The notes under the pieces were generated by a model, which was given only the letters and a program-made list of their open reading frames with translations, did not search any database and was not told where the DNA came from. From contig CAVPIA010000005.1 in NCBI GenBank assembly GCA_963704875.1, positions 310,001 through 374,000 of the forward strand: a DNA stretch of 64,000 nt. The letters run 5' to 3'. A program made the translations under genes and the position numbers. Below, piece after piece: positions 25,661-34,026 of this stretch (positions are counted from its first letter, which is position 1; each line of letters begins with the position of its first letter). The DNA comes from CAMYOC01 sp963704875 (GTDB taxonomy: Bacteria; Pseudomonadota; Gammaproteobacteria; Steroidobacterales; XN24).

Positions 25661-27096
25661 GCGATCGCATGCGCCGCATCCATCGCATCCACTTCGTCGG
25701 TATCGGCGGGGTCGGCATGGGCGGTATCGCCGAGGTACTGCTCAATCTCGGTTATGAGGTACAGGGATCGGATCTTCGTCAGGGTACGGTCACCCGGCGC
25801 CTGGCGACCTTGGGTGCAACGATCCATATCGGCCACGATCCGGCGCTGGTGCGCGATGCTGACGTCATCGTCGTGTCCAGCGCGGTTTCCGAAAGCAACC
25901 CCGAGGTAGCTGAAGCGCATCGTCTGCGGCGACCGGTGGTCAAGCGCGCCGAGATGCTGGCCGAGCTGATGCGTTTCCGTTATGGCATCGCAGTCGCCGG
26001 GACGCATGGCAAGACGACGACGACCAGCCTGGTCGCCAGTGTGCTGGGTCAGGGCAAGCTGGATCCGACTTTTGTCATCGGCGGCCGGCTCAACAGCGTG
26101 GACAGCAACGCACGATTGGGCAGCGGCCGGTATCTGGTCGCAGAAGCGGACGAGAGCGACGCTTCGTTCGCCCATCTGCAGCCGATGATGGCGGTAGTGA
26201 CGAATATCGACGCTGACCACATGGATACCTACGGTGGCGACGTAGCGCGTCTCCAGGACGCGTTTGTAGATTTCCTGCACAACTTGCCGTTTTACGGCCT
26301 GGTCGTGCTGTGTCTGGATGATCCCGGTGTCGCGGCGGTCATCGATCGGGTCTCGCGTCCGGTGATCACCTACGGATTCTCTGCCGATGCGGATCTGCGT
26401 CTGCGCGACTACCGCCAGCAGGGTGGGCGCAGCTTTTTTGCCGTGGATCGCGCGGATCGCGAGTCGGCACTGGAGATCGAACTAAATCTTCCGGGACGTC
26501 ACAACGCACTGAATGCGACCGCGGCGATTGCAGTCGCCAGCGAGCTGGATGTGGCCGATGCGGATGTGGCAACGGCGCTAAGAGAATTCGGCGGGATCGA
26601 CCGGCGCATGCAGACGCTCGGACATCTGCCAGTGGGCGACGGCGACGTAATGCTGGTGGATGACTATGGCCATCACCCCACAGAGCTGGCGGCGACAATC
26701 GAAGCCTTGCGCGCGGGCTGGCCCGAGCGCCGACTGGTGGTCGCGTTCCAGCCGCATCGTTATTCGCGTACCCGGGATTTGCTCGACGACTTCGCCGGGG
26801 TGTTGTCGGATGTGGATGCGTTGGTCCTGACTGAGGTCTACAGCGCAGGCGAGGATCCTGTCGTTGGCGCAGACGGGCGCTCACTGGCCCGGGCTATCCG
26901 ATCGCGGGGCAAAGTCGAGCCGGTGTTCATCGAAGATGTTGAACAACTGCCGGAGGTCCTGGCCGATCTGGTGCAGGCGGGAGACCTGGTCGCCACTTGT
27001 GGCGCGGGCAGTATCGGCGCTGTCGCGGGCATCCTGTTTGACAGCATCGGGGCACGGCTGGCGGACGCGAAACAGGCGGGGCCGGCGGATGAGTAA
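25657..27096 (+). CDS. murC: UDP-MurNAc:L-alanine ligase MurC
   Basis: Adds the first amino acid of the stem peptide. With the ATG at 25657 it has 479 residues: N-terminal IHFVGIGGVGMGGIAEVL, the P-loop VAGTHGKTTTTSLV, the EADESDASF motif and the C-terminal region DDYGHHPTELAATIEA. It overlaps murB by 8 bp. Confidence 0.98.
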   Translation: MSDRMRRIHRIHFVGIGGVGMGGIAEVLLNLGYEVQGSDLRQGTVTRRLATLGATIHIGHDPALVRDADVIVVSSAVSESNPEVAEAHRLRRPVVKRAEMLAELMRFRYGIAVAGTHGKTTTTSLVASVLGQGKLDPTFVIGGRLNSVDSNARLGSGRYLVAEADESDASFAHLQPMMAVVTNIDADHMDTYGGDVARLQDAFVDFLHNLPFYGLVVLCLDDPGVAAVIDRVSRPVITYGFSADADLRLRDYRQQGGRSFFAVDRADRESALEIELNLPGRHNALNATAAIAVASELDVADADVATALREFGGIDRRMQTLGHLPVGDGDVMLVDDYGHHPTELAATIEALRAGWPERRLVVAFQPHRYSRTRDLLDDFAGVLSDVDALVLTEVYSAGEDPVVGADGRSLARAIRSRGKVEPVFIEDVEQLPEVLADLVQAGDLVATCGAGSIGAVAGILFDSIGARLADAKQAGPADE

Positions 27097-27985
27097 GGCG
27101 ATGCCCAGCAACGGATTCAGTGGGCAACTGCTGCGGGATGAACCGATGTCGCGACACACGTCCTGGCGCGTTGGCGGTCCTGCCGATCGTTACTACAAGC
27201 CTGCGGATGTCGATGATCTTGCTCGGTTCCTGGCCGCCTTGCCCGCAGAGGAGGCGATCTTCTGGGTCGGCCTCGGCAGTAATCTGCTGGTCCGTGACGG
27301 CGGCGTGCGCGGCACCGTGATTGCGACCCATCGGGTGTTGGCCGGCATGGAACGGCGTGGCACCAGCGGCATCAGGGTGGGTGCCGGTGTCCCGTGCGCG
27401 AAGCTTGCCCGCCAATGCGTCCGCTGGGGCCTCGGTGAGGCAGAGTTTTTCGCCGGCATCCCCGGCACCGTGGGCGGTGCATTGGCGATGAACGCCGGGG
27501 CATTCGGCGGTGAAACCTGGCGTCAGGTGGCAGCGGTCGAAGTGATCAATCGCCAGGGCCACAGACAATGGCGTCTGGCCGCCGAATTCGAAGTGGGCTA
27601 CCGCTCAGTGCAGGGACCCGCGCCGGAGTGGTTTCTCGCCGCGGACATGGACTTTCCGAGCGACGATACCGTCGACCGGGCGGCTATCCGGGAGATGCTC
27701 GCGCGGCGCAAGGCCACCCAGCCGATTGGTGAGCTCAGCTGCGGTTCGGTGTTCCGCAACCCGACGGATGATTACGCAGCGCGTCTGATTGAGACCGCAG
27801 GCCTCAAGGGTCACTGCATCGGCGGCGCCCGCGTATCCGACAAACACGCCAATTTCATTATCAACACAGGAAGTGCCAGCGCCGCGGACATAGAACAACT
27901 GATCGACCATGTGCGCAGCGAAGTCGAAAGATTGCACGGTATCAGCCTGCACCCGGAAGTACGCGTGATCGGAGAACCGGCATGA
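27089..27985 (+). CDS. murB: UDP-N-acetylenolpyruvoylglucosamine reductase MurB
   Basis: FAD enzyme that reduces the MurA product to UDP-MurNAc. With the ATG at 27089 it has 298 residues. FAD-binding features are HTSWRVGGPADRYYKP and GLGSNLLVRDGGVRG. The catalytic serine lies in SCGSVFRNP, and the C-terminal Glu in LHPEVRVIG. The compact form, lacking extra loops, is a type II-like length. It overlaps ddl by 4 bp. Confidence 0.96.
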   Translation: MSKAMPSNGFSGQLLRDEPMSRHTSWRVGGPADRYYKPADVDDLARFLAALPAEEAIFWVGLGSNLLVRDGGVRGTVIATHRVLAGMERRGTSGIRVGAGVPCAKLARQCVRWGLGEAEFFAGIPGTVGGALAMNAGAFGGETWRQVAAVEVINRQGHRQWRLAAEFEVGYRSVQGPAPEWFLAADMDFPSDDTVDRAAIREMLARRKATQPIGELSCGSVFRNPTDDYAARLIETAGLKGHCIGGARVSDKHANFIINTGSASAADIEQLIDHVRSEVERLHGISLHPEVRVIGEPA

Positions 27986-28953
27986 GTGGCGGCGCCAGAC
28001 GCGAAGTCAGCGCGGCCGCTGCATTCGGTCGGGTGGCAGTGCTCAGCGGTGGTCAGTCCGCGGAACGGGAGATCTCGCTGATGACCGGTGCGGCGGTGCT
28101 TGAGGCCCTGCGTCGGCGCGGCGTGGATGCGCATGACATCGACCCGGTCGGGGACATTGTGGAACGGCTGCAGGCCGAGGGCTTTGACCGGGTGTGGATC
28201 GCGCTGCACGGACGAGGTGGCGAGGACGGATCGATCCAGGGAGCGCTGGAAACGGCCGGCTTGCCGTATACCGGCAGCCGCGTCCTCGGTTCTGCGTTGG
28301 GGATGGACAAACTGCGCAGTAAACAACTGTTTCTTGCGGCGGGGCTTGCGACCCCGGCGTTTGAGGTCGTCATCGGGAACGCGGATGCGGATGGACTCGT
28401 CCGGCGCCTGGGTTTGCCACTGATCGTAAAGCCCGCCGGCGAAGGATCCAGCGTCGGTATGAGCAAGGTGGACCAGCTGGACCAGCTCGAGCCGGCGTGC
28501 GAATTGGCGCGGAAACATGACGCCTGTGTGCTCGTCGAGAGCTGGGTCAACGGTGAGGAATACTCGGTGCCGATCCTCCAGGGTGAGGCCTTGCCGATTA
28601 TCCGCATCGAGACGCCACGCGTCTTCTACGACTACGAAGCCAAGTATTTCTCCGACGACACGCGTTACTTCTGTCCCAGTGGTCTCGATCCGAAGCTGGA
28701 GCTGGCCTGCCGGGCGCAGGCATTGGCTGCGTTTGAAACGGTGGACGCCTGCGGCTGGGGCCGGGTGGATTTCCTGATGGATGAGCGTGGTGTGCCGAGC
28801 TTTCTTGAGGTCAACACCATTCCTGGCATGACCTCACACAGCCTGGTGCCCATGGGCGCGGCGCAAGCCGGCATCGACTTCGACGAACTGGTCTGGCGGG
28901 TGCTCGAAACCAGCTTCGCTGGCCCAGTGGAGGAAACGCCAGATGGCGCGTAA
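27982..28953 (+). CDS. ddl: D-alanine:D-alanine ligase
   Basis: ATP-grasp enzyme making D-Ala-D-Ala for MurF; DdlB type by position. Its 323 residues contain LSGGQSAEREISLMTG, ALHGRGGEDGSIQGALE, KPAGEGSSVGMSKV, the Tyr/Lys loop region YDYEAKYFSDDTRYFCP and LEVNTIPGMTSHSLVP. It overlaps murB by 4 bp and ftsQ by 11 bp. Confidence 0.97.
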   Translation: MSGGARREVSAAAAFGRVAVLSGGQSAEREISLMTGAAVLEALRRRGVDAHDIDPVGDIVERLQAEGFDRVWIALHGRGGEDGSIQGALETAGLPYTGSRVLGSALGMDKLRSKQLFLAAGLATPAFEVVIGNADADGLVRRLGLPLIVKPAGEGSSVGMSKVDQLDQLEPACELARKHDACVLVESWVNGEEYSVPILQGEALPIIRIETPRVFYDYEAKYFSDDTRYFCPSGLDPKLELACRAQALAAFETVDACGWGRVDFLMDERGVPSFLEVNTIPGMTSHSLVPMGAAQAGIDFDELVWRVLETSFAGPVEETPDGA

Positions 28954-29728
28954 TCGAAAGCGCAAAAACGAGCCCGCGAAGCGCTGGAGCATTTCGCTGG
29001 ATCGTCTGCGGGTGCCGCTTTCCGCGCTCGCCGTTGTCGGCACCGGTGCCGTCGTGCTGTGGGGCGCAGTCGCGGCGCTGGACCGGCCGATCAGCGCGAT
29101 CACGATTTCCGGTGAATTCGAACGCGTGTCTCCGGTCGCTATCGAGGCCGCGATGGGTGATCTGCAGGGGCAGGGCTTCTTGAGCGCGGACCTGGACAAG
29201 CTGCAACGCCGGGTAGAGAAGCTGGCATGGGTGGAAGAAGCGCGCATTCACCGCCGGTGGCCGGCAGAGCTGGTCCTTACCATCACCGAACAGGCACCGG
29301 CCGCCCGCTGGCGCGAGGCAGGTTTGCTCAATACCCGCGGCGAATTATTTATCGAATCGGCGCGACATATTCCGGCCGAACTGCCGAATCTTTATGGGCC
29401 GTCCGGCGCCGAAGCGATGGTCGCGCGCCGCTACCTGGATATCCGCGGACCGCTGGCAGAGGCCGGCTACATGCTCAACGGCGTGCGTCTGGATGATCGA
29501 GGTGCCTGGCGAATCTCGCTGGGTGGCGGACTCGAGGTTCGCTTCGGCCGTGAAGACTTCGACGCCCGCTTCGACCGCTTTATCCGGCTCGCCACGCCCT
29601 TGCTGGCGTCCCGCGACGGGCGTGCGAGGTACGTCGATCTGCGTTACCCGCGCGGATTCACCGTGGCCTGGGCTGGAGATGCCGGGGATTCAAACACAGC
29701 ACAGAAAGGAAGCGACAAAGATGTCTAG
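28943..29728 (+). CDS. ftsQ: Cell division protein FtsQ
   Basis: Bitopic divisome scaffold that binds FtsL/FtsB. Its 261 residues comprise a basic cytoplasmic N-terminus (MARNRKRKNEPAKRW), one membrane helix (about 27-46), a POTRA domain (ITISGEFERVSPVAIEAAMG) and a beta domain ending in YVDLRYPRGFTVAW. It overlaps ddl by 11 bp and ftsA by 8 bp. Confidence 0.95.
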   Translation: MARNRKRKNEPAKRWSISLDRLRVPLSALAVVGTGAVVLWGAVAALDRPISAITISGEFERVSPVAIEAAMGDLQGQGFLSADLDKLQRRVEKLAWVEEARIHRRWPAELVLTITEQAPAARWREAGLLNTRGELFIESARHIPAELPNLYGPSGAEAMVARRYLDIRGPLAEAGYMLNGVRLDDRGAWRISLGGGLEVRFGREDFDARFDRFIRLATPLLASRDGRARYVDLRYPRGFTVAWAGDAGDSNTAQKGSDKDV

Positions 29729-30956
29729 GCGAGTTGCCAAGAACCTGATTGTAGGCCTCGATATAGGCACCTCAAAAGTAGTAGCCATCGTCGGCGAAGT
29801 CCGCGACGACGGCGCTATCGAGGTGATCGGTATCGGCAGTCACCCATCGCGGGGTCTGAAGAAGGGCGTCGTGGTCAACATCGAGTCGACCGTGGCCTCG
29901 ATCCAGCGCGCAGTGGAAGAGGCTGAGCTGATGGCTGGTTGTGAAATTCACAGCGTCTATACCGGTATCGCAGGCAGTCATGTCCGCAGTCTGAATTCAC
30001 ACGGCATTGTTGCGATCAGCGATAAGGAAGTGAAATCCGACGACGTCGACAGGGTGATAGACGCTGCACGTGCGGTTGCGATTCCGGCTGACCAGAAGAT
30101 CATCCATATCTTGCCGCAGGAATTCATTATCGACCTGCAGGAAGGGATACGCGAGCCCATCGGCATGTCCGGGGTGCGGCTGGAAGCGAAAGTGCACATG
30201 GTCATAGGCGCCGAGAGCGCGGCGCAGAACATCGTCAAGTGCGTGCAGCGTTGCGGCTTGCAGGTCGAGGATATCGTGCTCGAGCAACTGGCATCGAGCT
30301 ATTCGGTGCTGACTGAAGACGAGAAGGACCTGGGTGCGTGTCTTGTCGATATCGGTGGCGGCACTACCGACATAGCGGTCTTCTCAGGCGGCGCGATTCG
30401 CCACACGGCGGTGATTCCCATCGCCGGCGATCAGGTCACCAACGACATCGCCGTGTCGATGCGTACGCCGACCCAGTATGCGGAAGAGATCAAGATCAAA
30501 TATGCCTGCGCGCTGTCACAACTCGCCAACCCGGACGAAACGATTGAAGTGCCGAGTGTGGGTGATCGCCCACCCCGGCGTCTGGCCCGCCAGACCCTGG
30601 CAGAGATCGTTGAGCCGCGCTACGAGGAGCTGTTTTCCCTGGTGCGCGATGAGCTTAGCCGCAGCGGCTTTGAGGAGCTGGTCGCCGCAGGCGTAGTAAT
30701 CACCGGCGGCAGCTCGAAGATGGAGGGTGCGGTTGAGTTGGCTGAAGAAGTGTTCCATCTGCCGGTGCGCCTGGGGATCCCCCAGCACGTCAGCGGACTG
30801 GTGGACGTAGTGCGGAATCCGATCCATGCCACCGGCGTGGGTCTGTTGTTGTACGGGCAGGAGGATCAGGAGCGGCGTTCAACGGATACGCCGATCAGTG
30901 GAGGCTTGCGCGAGATTTTTGAACGTATGAAGAGTTGGTTTCAGGGAAGTTTTTGA
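29721..30956 (+). CDS. ftsA: Cell division protein FtsA
   Basis: Actin-like protein that tethers FtsZ to the membrane. With the ATG at 29721, preceded by AAAGGAAG, it is 411 residues. ATP-site motifs are LIVGLDIGTSKV and VDIGGGTTDIAVF, with VVITGGSSKMEGAVELAE in the last third. The C-terminus IFERMKSWFQGSF is the expected amphipathic membrane-targeting helix. Confidence 0.98.
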   Translation: MSRRVAKNLIVGLDIGTSKVVAIVGEVRDDGAIEVIGIGSHPSRGLKKGVVVNIESTVASIQRAVEEAELMAGCEIHSVYTGIAGSHVRSLNSHGIVAISDKEVKSDDVDRVIDAARAVAIPADQKIIHILPQEFIIDLQEGIREPIGMSGVRLEAKVHMVIGAESAAQNIVKCVQRCGLQVEDIVLEQLASSYSVLTEDEKDLGACLVDIGGGTTDIAVFSGGAIRHTAVIPIAGDQVTNDIAVSMRTPTQYAEEIKIKYACALSQLANPDETIEVPSVGDRPPRRLARQTLAEIVEPRYEELFSLVRDELSRSGFEELVAAGVVITGGSSKMEGAVELAEEVFHLPVRLGIPQHVSGLVDVVRNPIHATGVGLLLYGQEDQERRSTDTPISGGLREIFERMKSWFQGSF

Positions 30957-30995
30957 GTCGGATGTTTTTTACCTTTCACAGCAGGGGAGTCAACC

Positions 30996-32141
30996 ATGTT
31001 TGAGCTTATGGACTCATTCAGTCAGAACGCGGTCATCAAGGTTCTGGGCGTAGGCGGGGGCGGCGGCAACGCCGTGTCTCATATGATTGCATCGGGGATC
31101 GAAGGGGTAGATTTTATCTGCGCCAATACTGATGCGCAGGCGTTGAAAAAATCGAATGTCAAAATGGCATTGCAGATCGGCTGCAATATCACCAAGGGCC
31201 TGGGTGCGGGCGCCAACCCCGAAGTCGGCCGCCAGGCGGCGATGGAGGACCGGGACAGGATCCTGGAGGTGATCGAGGGCAGCGATATGCTGTTTATCAC
31301 CGGTGGCATGGGTGGCGGCACCGGCACCGGCGCCGCCCCGGTCGTGGCGCAGGTGGCAAGAGAACTGGGCATCCTCACCGTTGCGGTGGTCACCAAGCCA
31401 TTTGAGATGGAAGGTGGCAAACGCCGGGCCATCGCCGAGCAGGGTATCGCTGAACTGTCCAAATATGTCGATTCGCTGATCACCATCCCCAATCAGAAAC
31501 TGCTTACGGTGCTGGGTTCGCAAACCACGCTGCTGGATGCATTCTGCGCCGCCAACCAGGTGCTGCAGGGCGCGGTCCAGGGTATCGCCGAGCTGATCAC
31601 CCGTCCGGGTCTGATCAACGTGGACTTCGCGGACGTGCGGACGGTCATGTCGGAGATGGGCATGGCGATGATGGGCACGGGCGAGGCCAGCGGCGAAGAC
31701 CGGGCGGTCGAGGCAGCCGAGGCAGCGGTTTCGAGTCCGCTGCTGGATGACATTGATCTGTCGGGCGCAAATGGCGTGCTGGTCAACGTAACCGCGGGTA
31801 TGGATCTGTCCATCGGCGAGTTCGACATCGTCGGCAAGACGATCAAGGAATTCGCCTCCGACGATGCAACCGTTGTCGTCGGTACAGTGATCGATCCCGA
31901 GATGACCGGATCCATGCGTGTCACCGTGGTGGCTACCGGTCTTGGCCGGGAAAGTGTCCGTCAGCAGAAGCCGGACGTCAGAGTCGTGCGCAGGAATCCT
32001 GCGGATCGCCCGGACTGGGATACGCTGGAGCGACCGGCGGTGCAACGTACCCGCCGCGCTGCGGGTGACGGGCTGACGCCGATGCCGGCCGAGGACTCGC
32101 TGCTGGACATACCGGCTTTTTTGCGACGCCAGGCTGATTAG
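30996..32141 (+). CDS. ftsZ: Cell division GTPase FtsZ
   Basis: Tubulin-like protein that forms the Z ring. Its 381 residues include the G-box GGMGGGTGTGAAPV, the T3/T5 loops, NVDFADVRTVM, and the conserved C-terminal peptide DIPAFLRRQ used by FtsA and ZapD. The linker before that peptide is short and Arg-rich. Its own ribosome-binding site (AGGGGAG) lies in the 39-bp gap after ftsA. Confidence 0.99.
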   Translation: MFELMDSFSQNAVIKVLGVGGGGGNAVSHMIASGIEGVDFICANTDAQALKKSNVKMALQIGCNITKGLGAGANPEVGRQAAMEDRDRILEVIEGSDMLFITGGMGGGTGTGAAPVVAQVARELGILTVAVVTKPFEMEGGKRRAIAEQGIAELSKYVDSLITIPNQKLLTVLGSQTTLLDAFCAANQVLQGAVQGIAELITRPGLINVDFADVRTVMSEMGMAMMGTGEASGEDRAVEAAEAAVSSPLLDDIDLSGANGVLVNVTAGMDLSIGEFDIVGKTIKEFASDDATVVVGTVIDPEMTGSMRVTVVATGLGRESVRQQKPDVRVVRRNPADRPDWDTLERPAVQRTRRAAGDGLTPMPAEDSLLDIPAFLRRQAD

Positions 32142-32479
32142 GTGTCTGATGGTATAATAAGCAGTTACGACTTTTGCCTCGATTGGGGCCGGCGCCGACG
32201 TCACTGTCTTGCTGGTCGCCCAGCTTGTCGCAAACATGGCCGCCCCGATGGCCGCACAAGATGGCTGCACAAGATGGCTGACCGGGTGGCAAGCGGCCGT
32301 TTCTGCTGGCAACAAGGCGGTTTGCGCGGTGCTTCTGGGCTGGTGCTGGATTTTTCCGGGAGGGGATGCCCGGATCAGTACCGGGGCACCAGGCCGGGGT
32401 CTTCGGGGACAGGGTCGGCGCTGAGGATTAGACCACCGGCTAAAGACTGCTGGCAGGACAAGCGTACGGGATAACAATA
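32142..32479 (+). other. Long ftsZ-lpxC intergenic region / lpxC leader
   Basis: 338 bp without a convincing gene. It opens with an extended -10 box TGGTATAAT (32150-32158) but no clear -35, so lpxC may have its own promoter with a leader of about 315 nt. Inside are two perfect tandem copies of a 13-mer, GCACAAGATGGCT, at 32254-32266 and 32267-32279, flanked by weaker copies. Open frames here have no recognisable product. Confidence 0.55.
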
Positions 32480-33388
32480 ATGGTCAAACAGCGAACGCTG
32501 AAAAATCCGATCCGCGCCACGGGCGTGGGCCTGCACACCGGGGAGAAGGTGTACATGTGCCTGAGTCCGGCGCCGGCTAATGCGGGCATCGTGTTCCGGC
32601 GCACGGATCTTGATCCTATCGTCGAGATTCGTGCGGAGCCTGACAAGGTCGGCGATACCATGCTTGGTACCACGCTGATCAAAGACGGCGTGAGGGTAGC
32701 GACCGTGGAGCATCTGTTGTCTGCGCTGGCGGGACTCGGCATTGACAACGCGTATGTCGATCTCAGCGCGTCCGAAGTCCCGATCATGGATGGCAGCGCG
32801 GCGCCGTTTGTGTTTCTGGTGCAATCGGCGGGTATAGCGGAACAGAATGTGCCGAAGCGCTTTATCCGGGTGACCAGGCCGGTGGAAGTCCGGGATGGCG
32901 ATAAGTGGGCGCGACTGGATCCGTTTGATGGCTTCAAGGTCAATTTCGAGATCGAGTTCGACCATCCGGTGTTCAAGGCACATTTGCGCAGGGAGTCGAT
33001 GGATTTCTCGTCGACCTCTTATCTGAAGGAAGTGGCGCGCGCGCGGACGTTCGGATTCATGCGTGATCTGGAAACCCTGAGGTCCAGAAACATGGTGATG
33101 GGCGGAAGTCTGGACAACGCGGTGGTTCTGGATAACTACCGGATCCTCAACGAGGACGGTTTGCGTTACGAAAATGAGTTCGTGCGTCACAAGATCCTCG
33201 ATGCGATAGGGGATCTATATCTGCTGGGGCACAGCCTCATTGGTCAGTTCAGCGGCTTCAAGTCGGGTCACGGCCTGAACAACCTGCTGCTGCGGACGAT
33301 GGTCGCGCGCCAGGAATGCTGGGAAGCGGTGACCTATTCTGATCTGGCCGATGCGCCGATCTCTTACATGGCGCCGGTTGCGGTCTGA
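32480..33388 (+). CDS. lpxC: UDP-3-O-acyl-N-acetylglucosamine deacetylase LpxC
   Basis: Zinc amidase performing the committed step of lipid A synthesis. Its 302 residues match E. coli LpxC throughout: LKNPIRATGVGLHTGEKV, His78 in TVEHLLSAL, the zinc motif HKILDAIGD and the catalytic region FKSGHGLNN. It follows ftsZ as in E. coli and Pseudomonas. Confidence 0.98.
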   Translation: MVKQRTLKNPIRATGVGLHTGEKVYMCLSPAPANAGIVFRRTDLDPIVEIRAEPDKVGDTMLGTTLIKDGVRVATVEHLLSALAGLGIDNAYVDLSASEVPIMDGSAAPFVFLVQSAGIAEQNVPKRFIRVTRPVEVRDGDKWARLDPFDGFKVNFEIEFDHPVFKAHLRRESMDFSSTSYLKEVARARTFGFMRDLETLRSRNMVMGGSLDNAVVLDNYRILNEDGLRYENEFVRHKILDAIGDLYLLGHSLIGQFSGFKSGHGLNNLLLRTMVARQECWEAVTYSDLADAPISYMAPVAV

Positions 33389-33427
33389 TCCGGTCGGCGA
33401 GTGTTATCCGAGTGTTGTGAGGGCGGC

Positions 33428-33739
33428 TCAGCCGGGCCGAAAGCCTGGACGCACTTTGACCCAGATAGCTGAGGGCTCGAGCTCATGGCTTTCGCGCAGG
33501 CCGCGACGAAGCGCCGCGATTTCGAAGCGCACCCGGGCGGCCCAGACGGCGCTGTCCACGAACACGACCAGCCGCTGGTCTCTGACGTTGGCGCCGAGCA
33601 CATGCGGCGCGACCTCCGCGTCCAGCAGTGCCCGGACACGGCGGGTTAAGGTATCGGTTGCGGCCGCCTGTTCGGCGATACCGGACAGGGTACTGCCGGC
33701 AAGCAGATCTTTGAGGGATTTTGGACGACCGGGAGTCAT
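33428..33739 (-). CDS. dciA: DUF721 protein, DciA-type helicase loader candidate
   Basis: 103 residues with the DUF721 layout: an N-terminal KSLKDLLAGSTLSGIAEQA segment and a KH-like core with LVVFVDSAVWAARVRFE. DciA proteins load the replicative helicase DnaB in bacteria lacking DnaC. It converges on lpxC and is divergent from the riboswitch-M23 unit, the Pseudomonas arrangement. The family is well supported; the function is taken from the family. Confidence 0.85.
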   Translation of the reverse strand: MTPGRPKSLKDLLAGSTLSGIAEQAAATDTLTRRVRALLDAEVAPHVLGANVRDQRLVVFVDSAVWAARVRFEIAALRRGLRESHELEPSAIWVKVRPGFRPG

Positions 33740-33760
33740 GCGAGTATGAGAGCCAAGCCC

Positions 33761-33791
33761 TTGAGATGACGAGCACTTTTGTGCATATTCT
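33761..33791 (+). promoter_or_regulatory. Possible promoter of the riboswitch-M23 peptidase transcript
   Basis: TTGAGA (33761-33766) and TATTCT (33786-33791) are 19 nt apart, longer than ideal; CATATT with 17 nt is the alternative -10. The predicted start, near 33797, falls right at the riboswitch 5' end. A small inverted repeat, GCACTTTTGTGC, lies between the boxes. Confidence 0.4.
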
Positions 33792-33800
33792 GCTTGACTG

Positions 33801-33880
33801 ACAAGGGCAAAGCCATTGAAAGATGGCGACGCAAAGCTTCCGGTCTACGGGCGAAACACCTACGATAGCGGAGTTGCCGT
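33801..33880 (+). promoter_or_regulatory. Cyclic-di-GMP-I (GEMM-I) riboswitch
   Basis: The aptamer core matches the GEMM-I consensus: GGGCAAAGCC, a P2 stem CCAT/ATGG capped by a GAAA tetraloop, then GACGCAAAGCTTCCGG and TCTACGG, and a P3-side segment ending CTACGATAGCGGAGTTGCCG. The family binds cyclic di-GMP in nascent mRNA. It is on the same strand as, and 125-137 nt upstream of, the M23 peptidase start. A GGAG (33870-33873) within its 3' part could be the ribosome-binding site of the short open frame at 33883. A stem-loop GGAGC-AAACA-GCTCC (near 33935-33950) may belong to the expression platform. Confidence 0.93.
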
Positions 33881-33882
33881 TT

Positions 33883-34026
33883 ATGAATCAAAGGCTTACG
33901 AGCCAATCACTGTCGCATGCGGAGGGAAATTTGGGGAGCAAACAGCTCCGATCCGAGTCTCTTGGCCGCAAACCGCGGACAGTATCCGTTTGTGTTGATC
34001 ACGCGTGGCCCTGTCCATGTATCTGA
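33883..34026 (+). CDS. Possible leader peptide between riboswitch and M23 peptidase
   Basis: A 47-codon frame begins with ATG 9 nt after GGAG in the riboswitch 3' part and ends with a TGA at 34024-34026, overlapping the M23 peptidase start (ATG at 34017). The product begins MNQRLTSQSLSHAEG, is basic in the middle and ends WPCPCI; no known family. The peptidase itself has no visible ribosome-binding site, so coupling through this frame is plausible. It could also be non-coding. Confidence 0.4.
   Translation: MNQRLTSQSLSHAEGNLGSKQLRSESLGRKPRTVSVCVDHAWPCPCI

Noticed and set aside
32209..32424. Open frame in the ftsZ-lpxC gap (MLVAQLVANMAAPMA...)
   Set aside because: Composition reflects the GC-rich tandem repeat; no recognisable domain, no clear ribosome-binding site.
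33816..33998. Open frame running through the c-di-GMP riboswitch (KLPVYGRNTYDSG...)
   Set aside because: This kind of frame arises from the conserved riboswitch sequence itself. It has no ribosome-binding site of its own and no homology as a protein.
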